Virus record (IMG/VR): IMGVR_UViG_3300025010_000029
Location: 62,001-126,000 of that record
From: a virus
DNA: 64,000 bases
Strand: one strand, 5' to 3'
Shown: piece by piece, positions 38,513 to 48,115 of the stretch
Layout: each line of letters opens with the position of its first letter
Numbering within the stretch: the stretch's first letter is position 1
Notes under the pieces: generated by a model
Seen by the model: only the letters and a program-made list of their open reading frames with translations
Databases searched by the model: none
What the model was told of the DNA's origin: nothing
Program-made: the position numbers and the translations under genes

Positions 38513-39712
38513 ATTTCAACAGAATTAGAAACACCAGTAAAAAAACCAAGGGGCAGACCTCCAGGTAAAAGTACTACAACAGCTACAAAAATAAAAACTA
38601 AGCAAGCACCAAGAAGAAATGAATTAGAACCATTAATAATAAAGCCAATTGGCTTAAAGTGTGAATATTGTGGAAAAACAAAAAAATCACATCATTTTAA
38701 TAGATGTATTTTTAATAAAACTGGATATGAAGTTTATTGTAAAGAATGTAAAAATAGTTTAGTTACAGATAAACAAGAATTAATAGAATATTTAGAATTG
38801 AATAATATGCGATTCAGTGAAGAATTGTGGGATGAAAGTGAAAAATGGATTAGATACCATATGGATTTAAGATTAGAAGGTGTTGAAGAATTACCAGAAG
38901 ACATTAATGAAAAAGTGATGAAAAAAATAGTAAATCGTTATTATTCAGTAAAGGGTTTAAATGGAAATAGGGTTGGTTATCATCCAGATGATAAAGCCAG
39001 AGATGAAGAAAATAAAAAAGTATTTGACAATATCTCTCCAGATGATGAAATATTTAAAAATGATGGAGGTATTATTCAAAGGAGAAAAAGAAAAGTGAAT
39101 TCTCCAGTAGAATATATTGATTATGGTTTAGAAAAAAAATGGGGAAAAAATTATAATCAAGAAGAATATGAAAAATTAGAAGGTTTTTATCAAGATATGA
39201 AAGCAAATTTTGAGATAGAAACTGCGGCTCATATTGATTATCTTAAAAAGATTTGTAAAGTTTCAGTGCAAATGGATAAAGCATTGGAAGAGAATAACAT
39301 TGATGTGTTTCAGAAATTAAGTGGTATATATGATAAATTAATGCATAGTGCCAAGTTTACAGCAGTTCAAAGAAGTGCTTCAGATAGAACAGGTGGTATG
39401 AATACTATAGGTGAGATATATGATTTTTTAGAAAAAAATGGATTTATACCAAAATTTCATACAGATGAACCACTTGATATTGTTGATATAACAGAACACA
39501 ACCTTAAAGAATATACAAAAAAATTAGTACTTGGAGATACTAATATAGCTAATATTATTGAATCATCAATACAAAAAATTATAGAAAAAGAAGAATTAGA
39601 AAGAAATAATTTAGAAGAAGATGCAAAAACTGTAGAAGAGTTAGAAGATGAAGATGAAGAATATGAAAGTTATATAAAAGATTATGATTATGAGGTCAAT
39701 AAAGATGGCTAA
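38513..39712 (+). CDS. terS: Probable terminase small subunit with AT-hook and zinc site, ATT start
   Basis: About 399 aa. The AAAGGAG site (38498-38504) is eight bases before ATT 38513-38515, whereas the in-frame ATG 38495 overlaps that site and has none of its own, so AUU is the likely start. Residues about 8-17 contain KKPRGRPPGK, an AT-hook. Residues about 49-80 carry CEYCGKTKKSHHFNRC and CKEC, a zinc site. The rest is acidic and helical, with QMDKALEENNIDVFQKL in the middle. It overlaps the large terminase gene by eight bases, the usual place of the DNA-recognition subunit. The assignment is from position plus DNA-binding motifs. Confidence 0.65.
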   Translation: MSTELETPVKKPRGRPPGKSTTTATKIKTKQAPRRNELEPLIIKPIGLKCEYCGKTKKSHHFNRCIFNKTGYEVYCKECKNSLVTDKQELIEYLELNNMRFSEELWDESEKWIRYHMDLRLEGVEELPEDINEKVMKKIVNRYYSVKGLNGNRVGYHPDDKARDEENKKVFDNISPDDEIFKNDGGIIQRRKRKVNSPVEYIDYGLEKKWGKNYNQEEYEKLEGFYQDMKANFEIETAAHIDYLKKICKVSVQMDKALEENNIDVFQKLSGIYDKLMHSAKFTAVQRSASDRTGGMNTIGEIYDFLEKNGFIPKFHTDEPLDIVDITEHNLKEYTKKLVLGDTNIANIIESSIQKIIEKEELERNNLEEDAKTVEELEDEDEEYESYIKDYDYEVNKDG

Positions 39713-41492
39713 AGTTAAAAAATTTCAAAAAGATAGTGCAAAATATACAAATGGAATTAAAGATATTTATAATCCCGAAGGTAATAGTTATGAAAAACAA
39801 AATGAAGAAAAGTTATCAAGAATACAAAAATTATTACCTGTGTTAATGCAATATGCAAGTTTTTGGAGAAGCTACCCTGATTTATTTATAGATTTTATAA
39901 CTCCTAAAGATAGTAGTTTTAAATTATTTTTTTACCAAAGATTATTTTTAAGAATAGCAATTAGATATAGATATGTATTTATGACATTTCCAAGAGCATT
40001 TTCAAAATCGTTTTTATCTATATTAATATTATTTTTAAAATGTATATTTTATCCAGGTATTAAAATATTTATATCAGCAGGAGGAAAAGAACAAGCGAGT
40101 AATATTGCAAAAGAAAAAGTAGAAGAATTGTTTGAGTTGTTTCCTTTATTAGAAAAAGAGGTAAAAAGATATCAGACCTCAAAAGATTATGTAAAACTTA
40201 TATTCCACAACGGTAGTAAATTAGATATAGTTGCAGTACAAAATTCTTCAAGAGGTGGTAGAAGACATTGTGGTCTTTTAGAAGAAGCAATATTAATAGA
40301 TGGTAAATTACTTAATGAAGTAATTATCCCTTTAATGAATGTAAACAGACGAGCAAGAAATGGTGATGTTGATGAAAATGAAATACATAAGCATCAAATT
40401 TATGTGACAACCGCAGGCTATAAAAACACTTTTGCTTATCAAAAATTAATACAAGTATTAGTATGGATGATAACAAGAGGAAATGCTTTTGTATTAGGTG
40501 GAGATTATAAAATTCCTGTAATGCATAAATTATTAGATAAAGACTTTATTGAAGAACTTAAAGAAGATGGAACTTATAATCCAATGTCATTTGCGAGAGA
40601 ATATGAAAGTAATTGGACAGGAACATCAGAAGATGCTTTTTTTGACAGTGAATTTATTGATAGAAATAGAATATTAACTGAATCAGAATATGAACCAGAA
40701 ACAGGAAGAAAAAGAAAAGTAGAATATGTTATAGCAACAGACGTTGCAAGAGTACAAGGTAAAAAGAACGCTGATACTGTAGCATTAGTAATAAAAATTA
40801 TTCCAAGAGCAAATGGTACTTATATAAAACATATAGTTAATATGTTTGTATTTAATGGAGAACATTTTGAAAATCAATCAATAAAATTAAAGAAAATTGT
40901 ATTTAAATATAAAGCTAGAATGCTTGCAATTGATGCAAATGGTTTAGGTGTGGGATTGGTCGATTATCTTGTTAAAGAAAATGCAGATGAAGTTACTGGA
41001 GAAATATTTCCTCCATTTAGTGTAACTAACGATTCAGATTATGATAAATATAAAACAAGTAAATCATTACCTTTATTATATAATATAAAATCAACACCAG
41101 CAAACACAACGCATATTCATGTAAATTGTTTATCACAAATAAGTAGTGACAAAGTTAAATTTTTAACAGACGAAATAACTTCAAAAGCAAAATTATTAAG
41201 TACTAAGAAGGGACAAAAACTTACTCCTGAAGAAGTTGCAAAACATTTAGTACCATTTATATTAACTACTATAATGAAAGAAGAAATGATGAATTTAAAA
41301 AAGAAACCAGAAGGTAAAGGTGTGCAATTAGAAAGAATTAACACAAGAATGGGAAAAGATAAATTTTCTGCTCTTGAGTATGGCTTATGGTACATTAAAT
41401 CATTGGAAGATAAAAATATTAAAAAAGACGTTAATGTTGATGGGAAAAAGTTTTGTATGATAAAAAAACCTAAATACAGGAAATATCATTAA
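39705..41492 (+). CDS. terL: Terminase large subunit
   Basis: A 595-aa protein with ATG 39705-39707 after GAGGT. The ATPase domain has a Walker A-like FPRAFSKSF, Walker B CGLLEEAIL with catalytic Glu, and a coupling segment. The C-terminal nuclease domain shows VIATDVARVQGKKNADTVAL (first Asp), LAIDANGLG and further acids. It packages DNA into proheads through the portal encoded next. Its length is within the usual range, and no interruption by intron or intein is seen. Confidence 0.9.
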   Translation: MAKVKKFQKDSAKYTNGIKDIYNPEGNSYEKQNEEKLSRIQKLLPVLMQYASFWRSYPDLFIDFITPKDSSFKLFFYQRLFLRIAIRYRYVFMTFPRAFSKSFLSILILFLKCIFYPGIKIFISAGGKEQASNIAKEKVEELFELFPLLEKEVKRYQTSKDYVKLIFHNGSKLDIVAVQNSSRGGRRHCGLLEEAILIDGKLLNEVIIPLMNVNRRARNGDVDENEIHKHQIYVTTAGYKNTFAYQKLIQVLVWMITRGNAFVLGGDYKIPVMHKLLDKDFIEELKEDGTYNPMSFAREYESNWTGTSEDAFFDSEFIDRNRILTESEYEPETGRKRKVEYVIATDVARVQGKKNADTVALVIKIIPRANGTYIKHIVNMFVFNGEHFENQSIKLKKIVFKYKARMLAIDANGLGVGLVDYLVKENADEVTGEIFPPFSVTNDSDYDKYKTSKSLPLLYNIKSTPANTTHIHVNCLSQISSDKVKFLTDEITSKAKLLSTKKGQKLTPEEVAKHLVPFILTTIMKEEMMNLKKKPEGKGVQLERINTRMGKDKFSALEYGLWYIKSLEDKNIKKDVNVDGKKFCMIKKPKYRKYH

Positions 41493-41516
41493 ATTAAATA
41501 AAGGTGGTGAAAATTA

Positions 41517-43043
41517 TTGAGTGATGTTGAAATTAAAAAAGAAAAAAACAAAGAAGAAGAATTATTTACAAGGAAAAATGCAAATGTAATAATGAATTTT
41601 GCCACATTGCAAAAATTAATTACAGCAGATCTTAAAAATAATAGAAATACAATTCAATATTTTCAACAATACACTAAAGAAGATATAAGAACATATCTCC
41701 AAAGTCCTCAATCATATGAGAAAATACTTAGAGAATTAAGTAATTCTTTATATGTTATGAGTCCACATTATAGAAGATTAATAAATTATTTTTCTAAAAT
41801 GTTATTATTTAGATATGTTGTAGAACCTTATAAGATTGATATTGAAACCATTGATGTTAATACATTAAAAAAGAAATATCTTAAAACATTGGACATAATA
41901 GAAGATATGAACATTGCACATGAATTTATTAAAATATTAAATATTGCTTTTATTGACGATATTTTTTATGGTTATGTTCATGAATCCAATGATTCATTTT
42001 TTATTCAAAAATTAGATCCACAATATTGTATGCTATCTTCTATTGAAGATGGCGTTTTTAATTTCGCATTCAATTTTTCATATTTTGATAGTAATAAAGA
42101 TAAATTAATAAATTATCCAGCAGAGTTTACTACAAAATATAATCAATATTTAAGAGATAGAATTAAATGGATTGAATTAGATCCACAATCTACAATATGT
42201 ATTAAAATCAATGAAGATGTCGCATATCCAATGCCACCATTTATTGGTATACTTGAATATGTTTTAGAATTAGAAGATTATCAAGCATTAAAGAAAACAG
42301 AGAATGAAACAGATAATTTTAAAATATTAGCACAAAAAATACCAATGCGTGAAAACTCAGATAATAATAATGATTATGCTATAACATTAGATCATGTTAC
42401 AGAATTTCATGGCAACATCGGTTCAACATTGCCTGACCAAATTGGTCTAATTAGTTCTCCAATGGAGATTAAAGAAATTGATATTAATAAGAAAAGATAT
42501 GAAAAAGATAGTGTTCAAGAAGCTGAAAGATCATTATATAATGCTGAAGGTGTAAGTCAATTATTATTTAACTCTGATAAAGGTGGAAGTATTGGCTTAG
42601 AGAGGTCAATTAACACAGATGAAGTTATTGCATTTGCTGTATTAAGGCAAATAGAAAGATGGATAAACAGAAAATTAAAATATACTTCAACAACTAGGTT
42701 GTTTAAAATTAATATGCTAAATATAACTCGCTATAATGAAGATGAATTCTTTGAAAAGTCATTAAAAGCGGCACAATTTGGTATTCCTACTAAATTAATG
42801 ACTGGTGCAAGTATGGGTTTATCTCCAAGTGCAATGACAAATATGGCATTTTTAGAAAATACTGTGCTTGGGTTAGAAGAAGCATTGATCCCATTGGCAA
42901 GTTCACACACACAGAATAGTGATACAGGTAGCACAGATAATACAGGTGGTAGACCAAGTAAAAATACCAATAAATTAAGTCAAAGTGGGGAATCACAAAA
43001 AGATAATAATAAAAATAAAAATAGAGCAAAAAAGAAAAAATAG
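41517..43043 (+). CDS. Portal protein
   Basis: A 508-aa protein with TTG start 41517-41519 after AAGGTGGTG. It lies between terminase and prohead protease. Features are LYVMSPHYRRLINYFSKMLL (portal N-terminal helix pattern), the mixed core, NAEGVSQLLFNSDKGGSIGL and FAVLRQIERWINRKLK (stem/wing region), with a low-complexity tail rich in Asn/Lys (KNRAKKKK). It forms the dodecameric ring for DNA entry. The call rests on position and on SPP1/HK97-type portal pattern. Confidence 0.8.
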   Translation: MSDVEIKKEKNKEEELFTRKNANVIMNFATLQKLITADLKNNRNTIQYFQQYTKEDIRTYLQSPQSYEKILRELSNSLYVMSPHYRRLINYFSKMLLFRYVVEPYKIDIETIDVNTLKKKYLKTLDIIEDMNIAHEFIKILNIAFIDDIFYGYVHESNDSFFIQKLDPQYCMLSSIEDGVFNFAFNFSYFDSNKDKLINYPAEFTTKYNQYLRDRIKWIELDPQSTICIKINEDVAYPMPPFIGILEYVLELEDYQALKKTENETDNFKILAQKIPMRENSDNNNDYAITLDHVTEFHGNIGSTLPDQIGLISSPMEIKEIDINKKRYEKDSVQEAERSLYNAEGVSQLLFNSDKGGSIGLERSINTDEVIAFAVLRQIERWINRKLKYTSTTRLFKINMLNITRYNEDEFFEKSLKAAQFGIPTKLMTGASMGLSPSAMTNMAFLENTVLGLEEALIPLASSHTQNSDTGSTDNTGGRPSKNTNKLSQSGESQKDNNKNKNRAKKKK

Positions 43044-43070
43044 TTTAAGGGATAGGAGGGAGTGAAAAAT

Positions 43071-44693
43071 GTGTCAAAAGATTTAGATAATAAAATAAAT
43101 ATTCCTATCATGTTTCAAAAAATACAAAACTATGAAGTAGAAGATACAAGGTTTACTAAAGTGAAAATATGGTTAATGCATATTGGGAAAAATCTAAATA
43201 ATAGTTATTTTGAAAAATCTGTAGTTGAAGAAGCAATACCTAGTTTAGCAAACACTCCCATACTTGGATATATAGAAGATAATTCTGAAGGAGAAATTGA
43301 TTTCTCTGACCACAGGAATATATTAGTAAAAGAAAATGGTAAATATTCGCTAAAATATATTGGCAATATTTATGGGGTTATACCAGAAACTAATAACGCT
43401 AAATTTGAATTAAGATTATGTGATGATGGCATAGAAAGAGAATTTTTAACTGTTGAAGGACTTATATGGGAAAAACAAGATGAACCTATAGAAATACTTA
43501 ATAGAGATAAAATTTTGAAAGAATCAATGGAAATACATGATAATTATGAAGGTTTTATAGATGAAACAGATAATTGTTATTATTTTAGCAAATTTACATT
43601 CTTTGGTGCTTGTATATTAGGAAAAGATTATCATCCAGCAATGATGAATGCTACAGTGGAAACAGAATTTACTATTAAAGATGTAATAAAAGAAACTCAA
43701 ATGAGAATGGAACAATTTAAGCAATTTCAAAAAAATCAAATGTCATTTGAAAATAATAATGATAATGATATAAATAATCAAGAAGGAGGTAATAATGTGG
43801 AAAATAAATTAGCATTAATTGCTAAGTATCAGTTTACAGTAGATATGTTAACTGAAAAAAATATTAGTTCTGAGCAATTAGAACAATATACTGTAGAAGA
43901 GTTAGAAGCGAAATTAATAGAGTTTACTACTGAAGAACCAGAAGTGCCTGCCCAAGATTTTGCCTTAAATGGGCAAATAAGACAAGAAATTCAAGCCGAA
44001 TTAAGTAAAATAAAAATAAAAGATGATTGGGGTTATGAATATTCTCGTTATTGGTATTATGATCATGATGAAAATACTGTATTCGTTGAAGATAAACAAG
44101 ATAAGTGGAGACTTTATGGTATGTCTTATAGTATGAGTGGTGATAAACCAGTAATAGATTTTACGAGTGCCAAAAGAAAGAAAATTGAAATTGTAGATTT
44201 TATTGATGGCACTACAGAAAATGATGTTATATTAATTCCTCAAACATTTGCAGAATTACAATTACAAAATCAGAAATCAACAATTGAATCTGCATTTGCA
44301 CAAGAAAAAGAAGATATATTAAAAGAATACCAAGTAAAAGTAGATGAAGTAAATGAAAAATATTCTGTATTAGAAAAAGATACTTTAGAATTAAAAGAAT
44401 TTAAATTAAAATCTTTGGCAAAAGAAAGAGAAACTAAAGAAAATGTATTATTTTCACAATTTACAACTCAGTTAACTGAAGATGAAATTAAAGTATTTAA
44501 AGAAAAAGCTAATGAATTTACAATCGAAGATTTAGAAAATCAATTATATGTTTTAGTTGGTAAAAAAGCTACAAGTTTTAGTTTAAATAGTAATGATGAT
44601 AATAAGCAAGGTACATTAAGAGTGCCATTCATTAACAACGATGAAAAAATTGATGATGGCTATGGTGGATTATTGTCAAAAGTAAAAAGATAA
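43071..44693 (+). CDS. Prohead protease/scaffold-type protein
   Basis: About 540 aa. GTG 43071-43073 follows GGAGGGAGTG. Residues 1-220 contain WLMHIGKNLNNSYFEKSVVE, then TPILGYIEDN and DHRN, resembling XkdF/capsid-maturation protease-like proteins. Residues about 380-480 are a charged coiled coil (FAQEKEDILKEYQVKVDEVN), typical of a fused scaffold. An internal GTG (43797) behind AAGAAGGAGGTAATAAT, in frame, could make a separate scaffold-only product, as in many phages. Position before the capsid genes supports this. Confidence 0.65.
   Translation: MSKDLDNKINIPIMFQKIQNYEVEDTRFTKVKIWLMHIGKNLNNSYFEKSVVEEAIPSLANTPILGYIEDNSEGEIDFSDHRNILVKENGKYSLKYIGNIYGVIPETNNAKFELRLCDDGIEREFLTVEGLIWEKQDEPIEILNRDKILKESMEIHDNYEGFIDETDNCYYFSKFTFFGACILGKDYHPAMMNATVETEFTIKDVIKETQMRMEQFKQFQKNQMSFENNNDNDINNQEGGNNVENKLALIAKYQFTVDMLTEKNISSEQLEQYTVEELEAKLIEFTTEEPEVPAQDFALNGQIRQEIQAELSKIKIKDDWGYEYSRYWYYDHDENTVFVEDKQDKWRLYGMSYSMSGDKPVIDFTSAKRKKIEIVDFIDGTTENDVILIPQTFAELQLQNQKSTIESAFAQEKEDILKEYQVKVDEVNEKYSVLEKDTLELKEFKLKSLAKERETKENVLFSQFTTQLTEDEIKVFKEKANEFTIEDLENQLYVLVGKKATSFSLNSNDDNKQGTLRVPFINNDEKIDDGYGGLLSKVKR
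43797..44693 (+). CDS. Possible internal start producing scaffold alone
   Basis: In-frame GTG 43797-43799 is preceded by AGAAGGAGGTAATAAT, a perfect ribosome binding site inside the protease/scaffold gene, followed by ENKLALIAKYQFTVDMLTEK. Internal initiation of a scaffold is known from other phages (for example lambda Nu3). It would yield about 298 aa. Confidence 0.55.
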   Translation: MENKLALIAKYQFTVDMLTEKNISSEQLEQYTVEELEAKLIEFTTEEPEVPAQDFALNGQIRQEIQAELSKIKIKDDWGYEYSRYWYYDHDENTVFVEDKQDKWRLYGMSYSMSGDKPVIDFTSAKRKKIEIVDFIDGTTENDVILIPQTFAELQLQNQKSTIESAFAQEKEDILKEYQVKVDEVNEKYSVLEKDTLELKEFKLKSLAKERETKENVLFSQFTTQLTEDEIKVFKEKANEFTIEDLENQLYVLVGKKATSFSLNSNDDNKQGTLRVPFINNDEKIDDGYGGLLSKVKR

Positions 44694-44724
44694 TTTAAAT
44701 GTAATAAAAGGAGAGTGATATAAT

Positions 44725-45781
44725 ATCATACTTGATACTCATGTAAAAATAACATGGAATGCAAAAAAATAAAGCACATTATATAGAATGTGGATATATA
44801 TTTACAAAAATTGGTGAAGTATTTGAAATTGATATTAAACATATCACTAAAGGTAGTTACGCAATAATTAGAGTACAATGTGATTATTGTGGTACAATAA
44901 TTGAAAAAGAATACTATAAATATTTAAAAAATAAAAATATAGTAAATAAAGATAGTTGTAGTAATTGTATAAGTAAGAAGATAAAAGAAAGCAATATGAT
45001 TACTTATGGGGTAGAAAGTGTTTTACAATTGAAAGAAGTAAAAAATAAATCGAAAATAAAAAGTTTAGAAAAATATGGAACACAATATCCTGCACAAAGC
45101 AATAAAATAAAAGAAAAAATAAGAAAAACAAATATAAGTAAATATGGAGTTGAAGTACCAGCAAAAAATAAAACTATAGCTGAAAAAATAAAAAATACTT
45201 GTATAGAAAAATATGGATGTATATGCCCATCAAAAAACAAAAATGTTCAAAATAAAATAAAACAAACTAATATTAAAAGATATGGTGTAAATTGCCCTTC
45301 AAAAAACAAAGAAATAAAAGAAAAAATAAAACAAACAAATTTAAAGAGACATGGGGTAGAATATCCAACGCAAAATAAAAATATACAAGATAAAATAAGA
45401 CAATCATTCTATAAAAATAATAGTGGTAAAATTTCAACACAACAATTAGAAATATATAATATGTTATTAAATAATAAATATAATGTTAAATTAAATTATC
45501 CAATAAATAATTTAAGTTTAGATATAGGATTATTTGTTGATAATTATAAAATTGATATTGAATATGATGGAGTATATTGGCATCAAGATGAACAGAAAGA
45601 TAGACGTAGAGATGAATTCTTAAAAAGTGAAGGATGGAAAATATTAAGAATTAAAAGTAATAGAAAAATGCCAACATTAGAACAACTTATTGAAGGAATA
45701 AATAAACTAATAAAAACAACAAGAACATTTACACAGATTGAATTAGAAGATGTAAAAAATATATTAAAAGAAAGTATTTAA
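44725..45781 (+). pseudogene. Vsr/DUF559-like endonuclease with KYG repeats, frameshifted near N-terminus
   Basis: From the AAAAGGAGAG site a frame starting at ATC 44725 or ATA 44728 reads LDTHVKITWNAKK and stops. With one base fewer in the A7 run at 44763-44769 it continues NKAHYIECGYIFTKIGEVFE, a recognisable opening in phage endonucleases. The full protein has CDYCG and CSNC (zinc), five repeats of about 24 residues containing KYG and NK-x-I-x-x-K-I (residues about 95-220), and a C-terminal PD-(D/E)xK-like nuclease with LDIGLFVDNYKIDIEYDGVY and WHQDEQ. It is probably a homing endonuclease inserted between scaffold and head genes. Confidence 0.7.
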
Positions 45782-45819
45782 AATTTAAAAATATTAATTA
45801 TATTAGGAGGTTATATATA

Positions 45820-46398
45820 ATGGCTTATGGTGTAGTGAGGATTGACAAGGTAAAATCAACCTATGTCGGGCATTTAGAATCAATGCAATTTACTGGTACA
45901 GTAACAACTACAATATTTCCACAAGGTAAAATTGAGAATGGTATGATTTGTAATAAAGGAGCTTTAGTTACAGGTGAAAGAGAAATTCGTACATTAGAAG
46001 TTCCTGCAACAGCAACATTAGGAACAGAATCTATATATTTAATTGCTGTTCCTGAGATTAATTACACTCAATACAAAAAGACTGATGCATCATTACAAAA
46101 TTTTGCAAGTGATACTGACGAAGTTGTAAGAACATATACTTTAGAACAAGATGATATTTTTTCTGTTTCAGCAAATATGATTACAGCTTTAGCTAACGAT
46201 ACTCCAGTTGTAGGAAATTATGTTATTGCTGCAAATGGTGTTTTAAAATTAAAAGAATCAGCAAGTATTGTAGGTACAGAAAAGTTTGTTGGCAAAATTA
46301 TTTCTAAAGAAACTCTTGGAACAACTACATATATTGGTGGAGCTGGAGCTATTGTTCGTCCAATTACTTTATATGCAATTGAAGTTGTTAAAAACTAA
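45820..46398 (+). CDS. Head decoration/capsid-associated protein
   Basis: A 192-aa beta-rich protein with ATG 45820-45822 behind AGGAGGTTATATATA. It contains GYIG-like turns (YIGGAGAIVRPITLYAIEVV) and alternating Val/Thr strands. It lies immediately before the major capsid gene, where decoration or capsid-stabilising proteins are found. Exact role inferred from position. Confidence 0.6.
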   Translation: MAYGVVRIDKVKSTYVGHLESMQFTGTVTTTIFPQGKIENGMICNKGALVTGEREIRTLEVPATATLGTESIYLIAVPEINYTQYKKTDASLQNFASDTDEVVRTYTLEQDDIFSVSANMITALANDTPVVGNYVIAANGVLKLKESASIVGTEKFVGKIISKETLGTTTYIGGAGAIVRPITLYAIEVVKN

Positions 46399-46438
46399 TT
46401 GAAAAGTTAAAATATTAAATTATAGGAGGTAATATTAA

Positions 46439-47443
46439 ATGTCTGAAGCTGTAAAGCAAAATTTAATTAAGTTATGTATTGATGCTTCAAAAAATCGTGT
46501 GCAAAATTATACAGCACAACAAACATCTGAAGCAATCAGAGATGCATTTATGAGTTTAATGGGTACTGATAAACCAAATCAGAGACAATTTAGAAAACAT
46601 GCACCTGATATTTTTGAAATTATTGAAGTAATTTTAGAACAAGTTGTTGTAGACAATTTAGCTAATAATCCTTTCTTTGAGCAGTTTGTAGAATATCGTG
46701 ATTTAAATCTTGGTGATACAAATGAGTTTTATGTTGAAGATAAAACAATGCTTACTGTTAGTAAAGTCGCTAGAGGTACTTGGGATTTACGTAGGCAGAA
46801 ATTAGATATTGGTGACAGTTTTACTGTTAAAACATCTACTTATGGTATTAAATTGTATTCTGATTTTCTAAGAGTTATGGCAGGTAGAATGGATTGGAAT
46901 GCTTTTGTAGCAAAAGTAGAACAAGCATTAAAAAATAAAATGGCAGAAGAAATTTATACAAACTTTATGTCTACAATTGATTATTTACCAACAGAATTCA
47001 AGAAAACAGGTACATTAGATGAAGATGTATTAATGGAAATTGTAGACCACGTATCTGTAGCAAGTGGTAATAGTCCAGTTACCATTGCTGGCACAAAAAC
47101 AGCATTGAAAAAATTAACTGGTACTGTAACTGATTATTGGTCTGATAGTATGAAAGACGAAAAATATAATACTGGTGCGTTAAAAATGTGGGAAGGTATT
47201 CCATTATTAGTAATTCCGCAAATTCATACTGCAAATACTTTTAACTTTGCAATTAGCAATACAAGATTAATTGTATTGCCTGCAAGTAAACCAATTAAAA
47301 TCGTTAGAGAAGGGCAAAGTTTAATTAAAGAAACTACAGCAGGAACAGAAAATATGGATATGTCTGTAGAATATACATATCTTACTAATTACGGTATTGC
47401 TGTGATCTTTAACATACTATATGGAATGTATGAAATGGCTTAA
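46439..47443 (+). CDS. Major capsid protein
   Basis: A 334-aa protein with ATG 46439-46441 behind ATAGGAGGTAATATTAA, an excellent site expected of an abundant protein. It contains FVEYRDLNLGDTNEFYVED, then SPVTIAGTKTALKKL and MWEGIPLLVIPQIH, consistent with the HK97-fold P-domain and strand pattern of major capsid proteins of large Gram-positive phages. A terminator follows (47449-47473). Codon use looks slightly less extreme than its neighbours (more GGT/CGT), as expected for high expression. Confidence 0.8.
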   Translation: MSEAVKQNLIKLCIDASKNRVQNYTAQQTSEAIRDAFMSLMGTDKPNQRQFRKHAPDIFEIIEVILEQVVVDNLANNPFFEQFVEYRDLNLGDTNEFYVEDKTMLTVSKVARGTWDLRRQKLDIGDSFTVKTSTYGIKLYSDFLRVMAGRMDWNAFVAKVEQALKNKMAEEIYTNFMSTIDYLPTEFKKTGTLDEDVLMEIVDHVSVASGNSPVTIAGTKTALKKLTGTVTDYWSDSMKDEKYNTGALKMWEGIPLLVIPQIHTANTFNFAISNTRLIVLPASKPIKIVREGQSLIKETTAGTENMDMSVEYTYLTNYGIAVIFNILYGMYEMA

Positions 47444-47448
47444 ATAAA

Positions 47449-47473
47449 AATAGGAGAAATAACTTCTCCTATT
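47449..47473 (+). terminator. Terminator after major capsid gene
   Basis: AATAGGAGAA (47449-47458) and TTCTCCTATT (47464-47473) form a 10-bp hairpin followed by CTATCTTATT; probably partial, matching strong expression of the capsid gene and lower expression downstream. Confidence 0.65.
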
Positions 47474-47512
47474 CTATCTTATTATTAGGAATAAAAGGAG
47501 GTCATTTAATTA

Positions 47513-48103
47513 ATGGCAATTATAAAAAAAGAAAAAGAAGTAAAAGATAAAGATGCAACAGAAAATGCAACACAAGAAGAAGTAAAAAAGGAAGTAATAA
47601 TAGAAGAAGTAGAAGAAATTAAAGTCCCAAAGAAAAAAACAAGATCACAATTTGACAGGAATGAAATGGTAACTTGTAAGTGTATGGTTAAAGGTGGACT
47701 AATATATAAATCTAAAAAGAATATTGGTTCAGATACAACATGGGATGATTATGGTTCTGAAGAAGATTTAGATATTGGTGAAATAATGACAATTAAAGCA
47801 TCTGTGCCAAGATTTTTAACTGAACCTTGGTTTAAAATTATGAATAATGATGATTTAGTTGAATATTTAGGTTTAACTAAAATGTATAACGCTATTTTAG
47901 CTGTTGAAGATATTGATATTGTATTTAGTAAAAAACCTGAAGCAATACAGAAATTATTACAAGAAGTGCCTAAAGGTATGAAAGAATTAATTGTTGATCG
48001 TGCTAAACAACTAATAGTAGAAAAAAATTTATATGATTTAAGAGTAATTAATACTCTTGAAAAAGAGTTAAAAGTAGATTTAAAAATATTTATTGAAGAA
48101 TAG
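47513..48103 (+). CDS. Head-tail region protein, 196 aa
   Basis: ATG 47513-47515 behind AAAGGAGGTCATTTAATTA. An acidic/basic low-complexity N-terminus (about 45 residues) is followed by a folded part with SQFDRNEMVTCKCMVKGGLI and DIGEIMTIKASVPRFLTEPW. It lies just after the capsid gene. No family recognised. Confidence 0.55.
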   Translation: MAIIKKEKEVKDKDATENATQEEVKKEVIIEEVEEIKVPKKKTRSQFDRNEMVTCKCMVKGGLIYKSKKNIGSDTTWDDYGSEEDLDIGEIMTIKASVPRFLTEPWFKIMNNDDLVEYLGLTKMYNAILAVEDIDIVFSKKPEAIQKLLQEVPKGMKELIVDRAKQLIVEKNLYDLRVINTLEKELKVDLKIFIEE

Positions 48104-48115
48104 GGGGTATAATAA

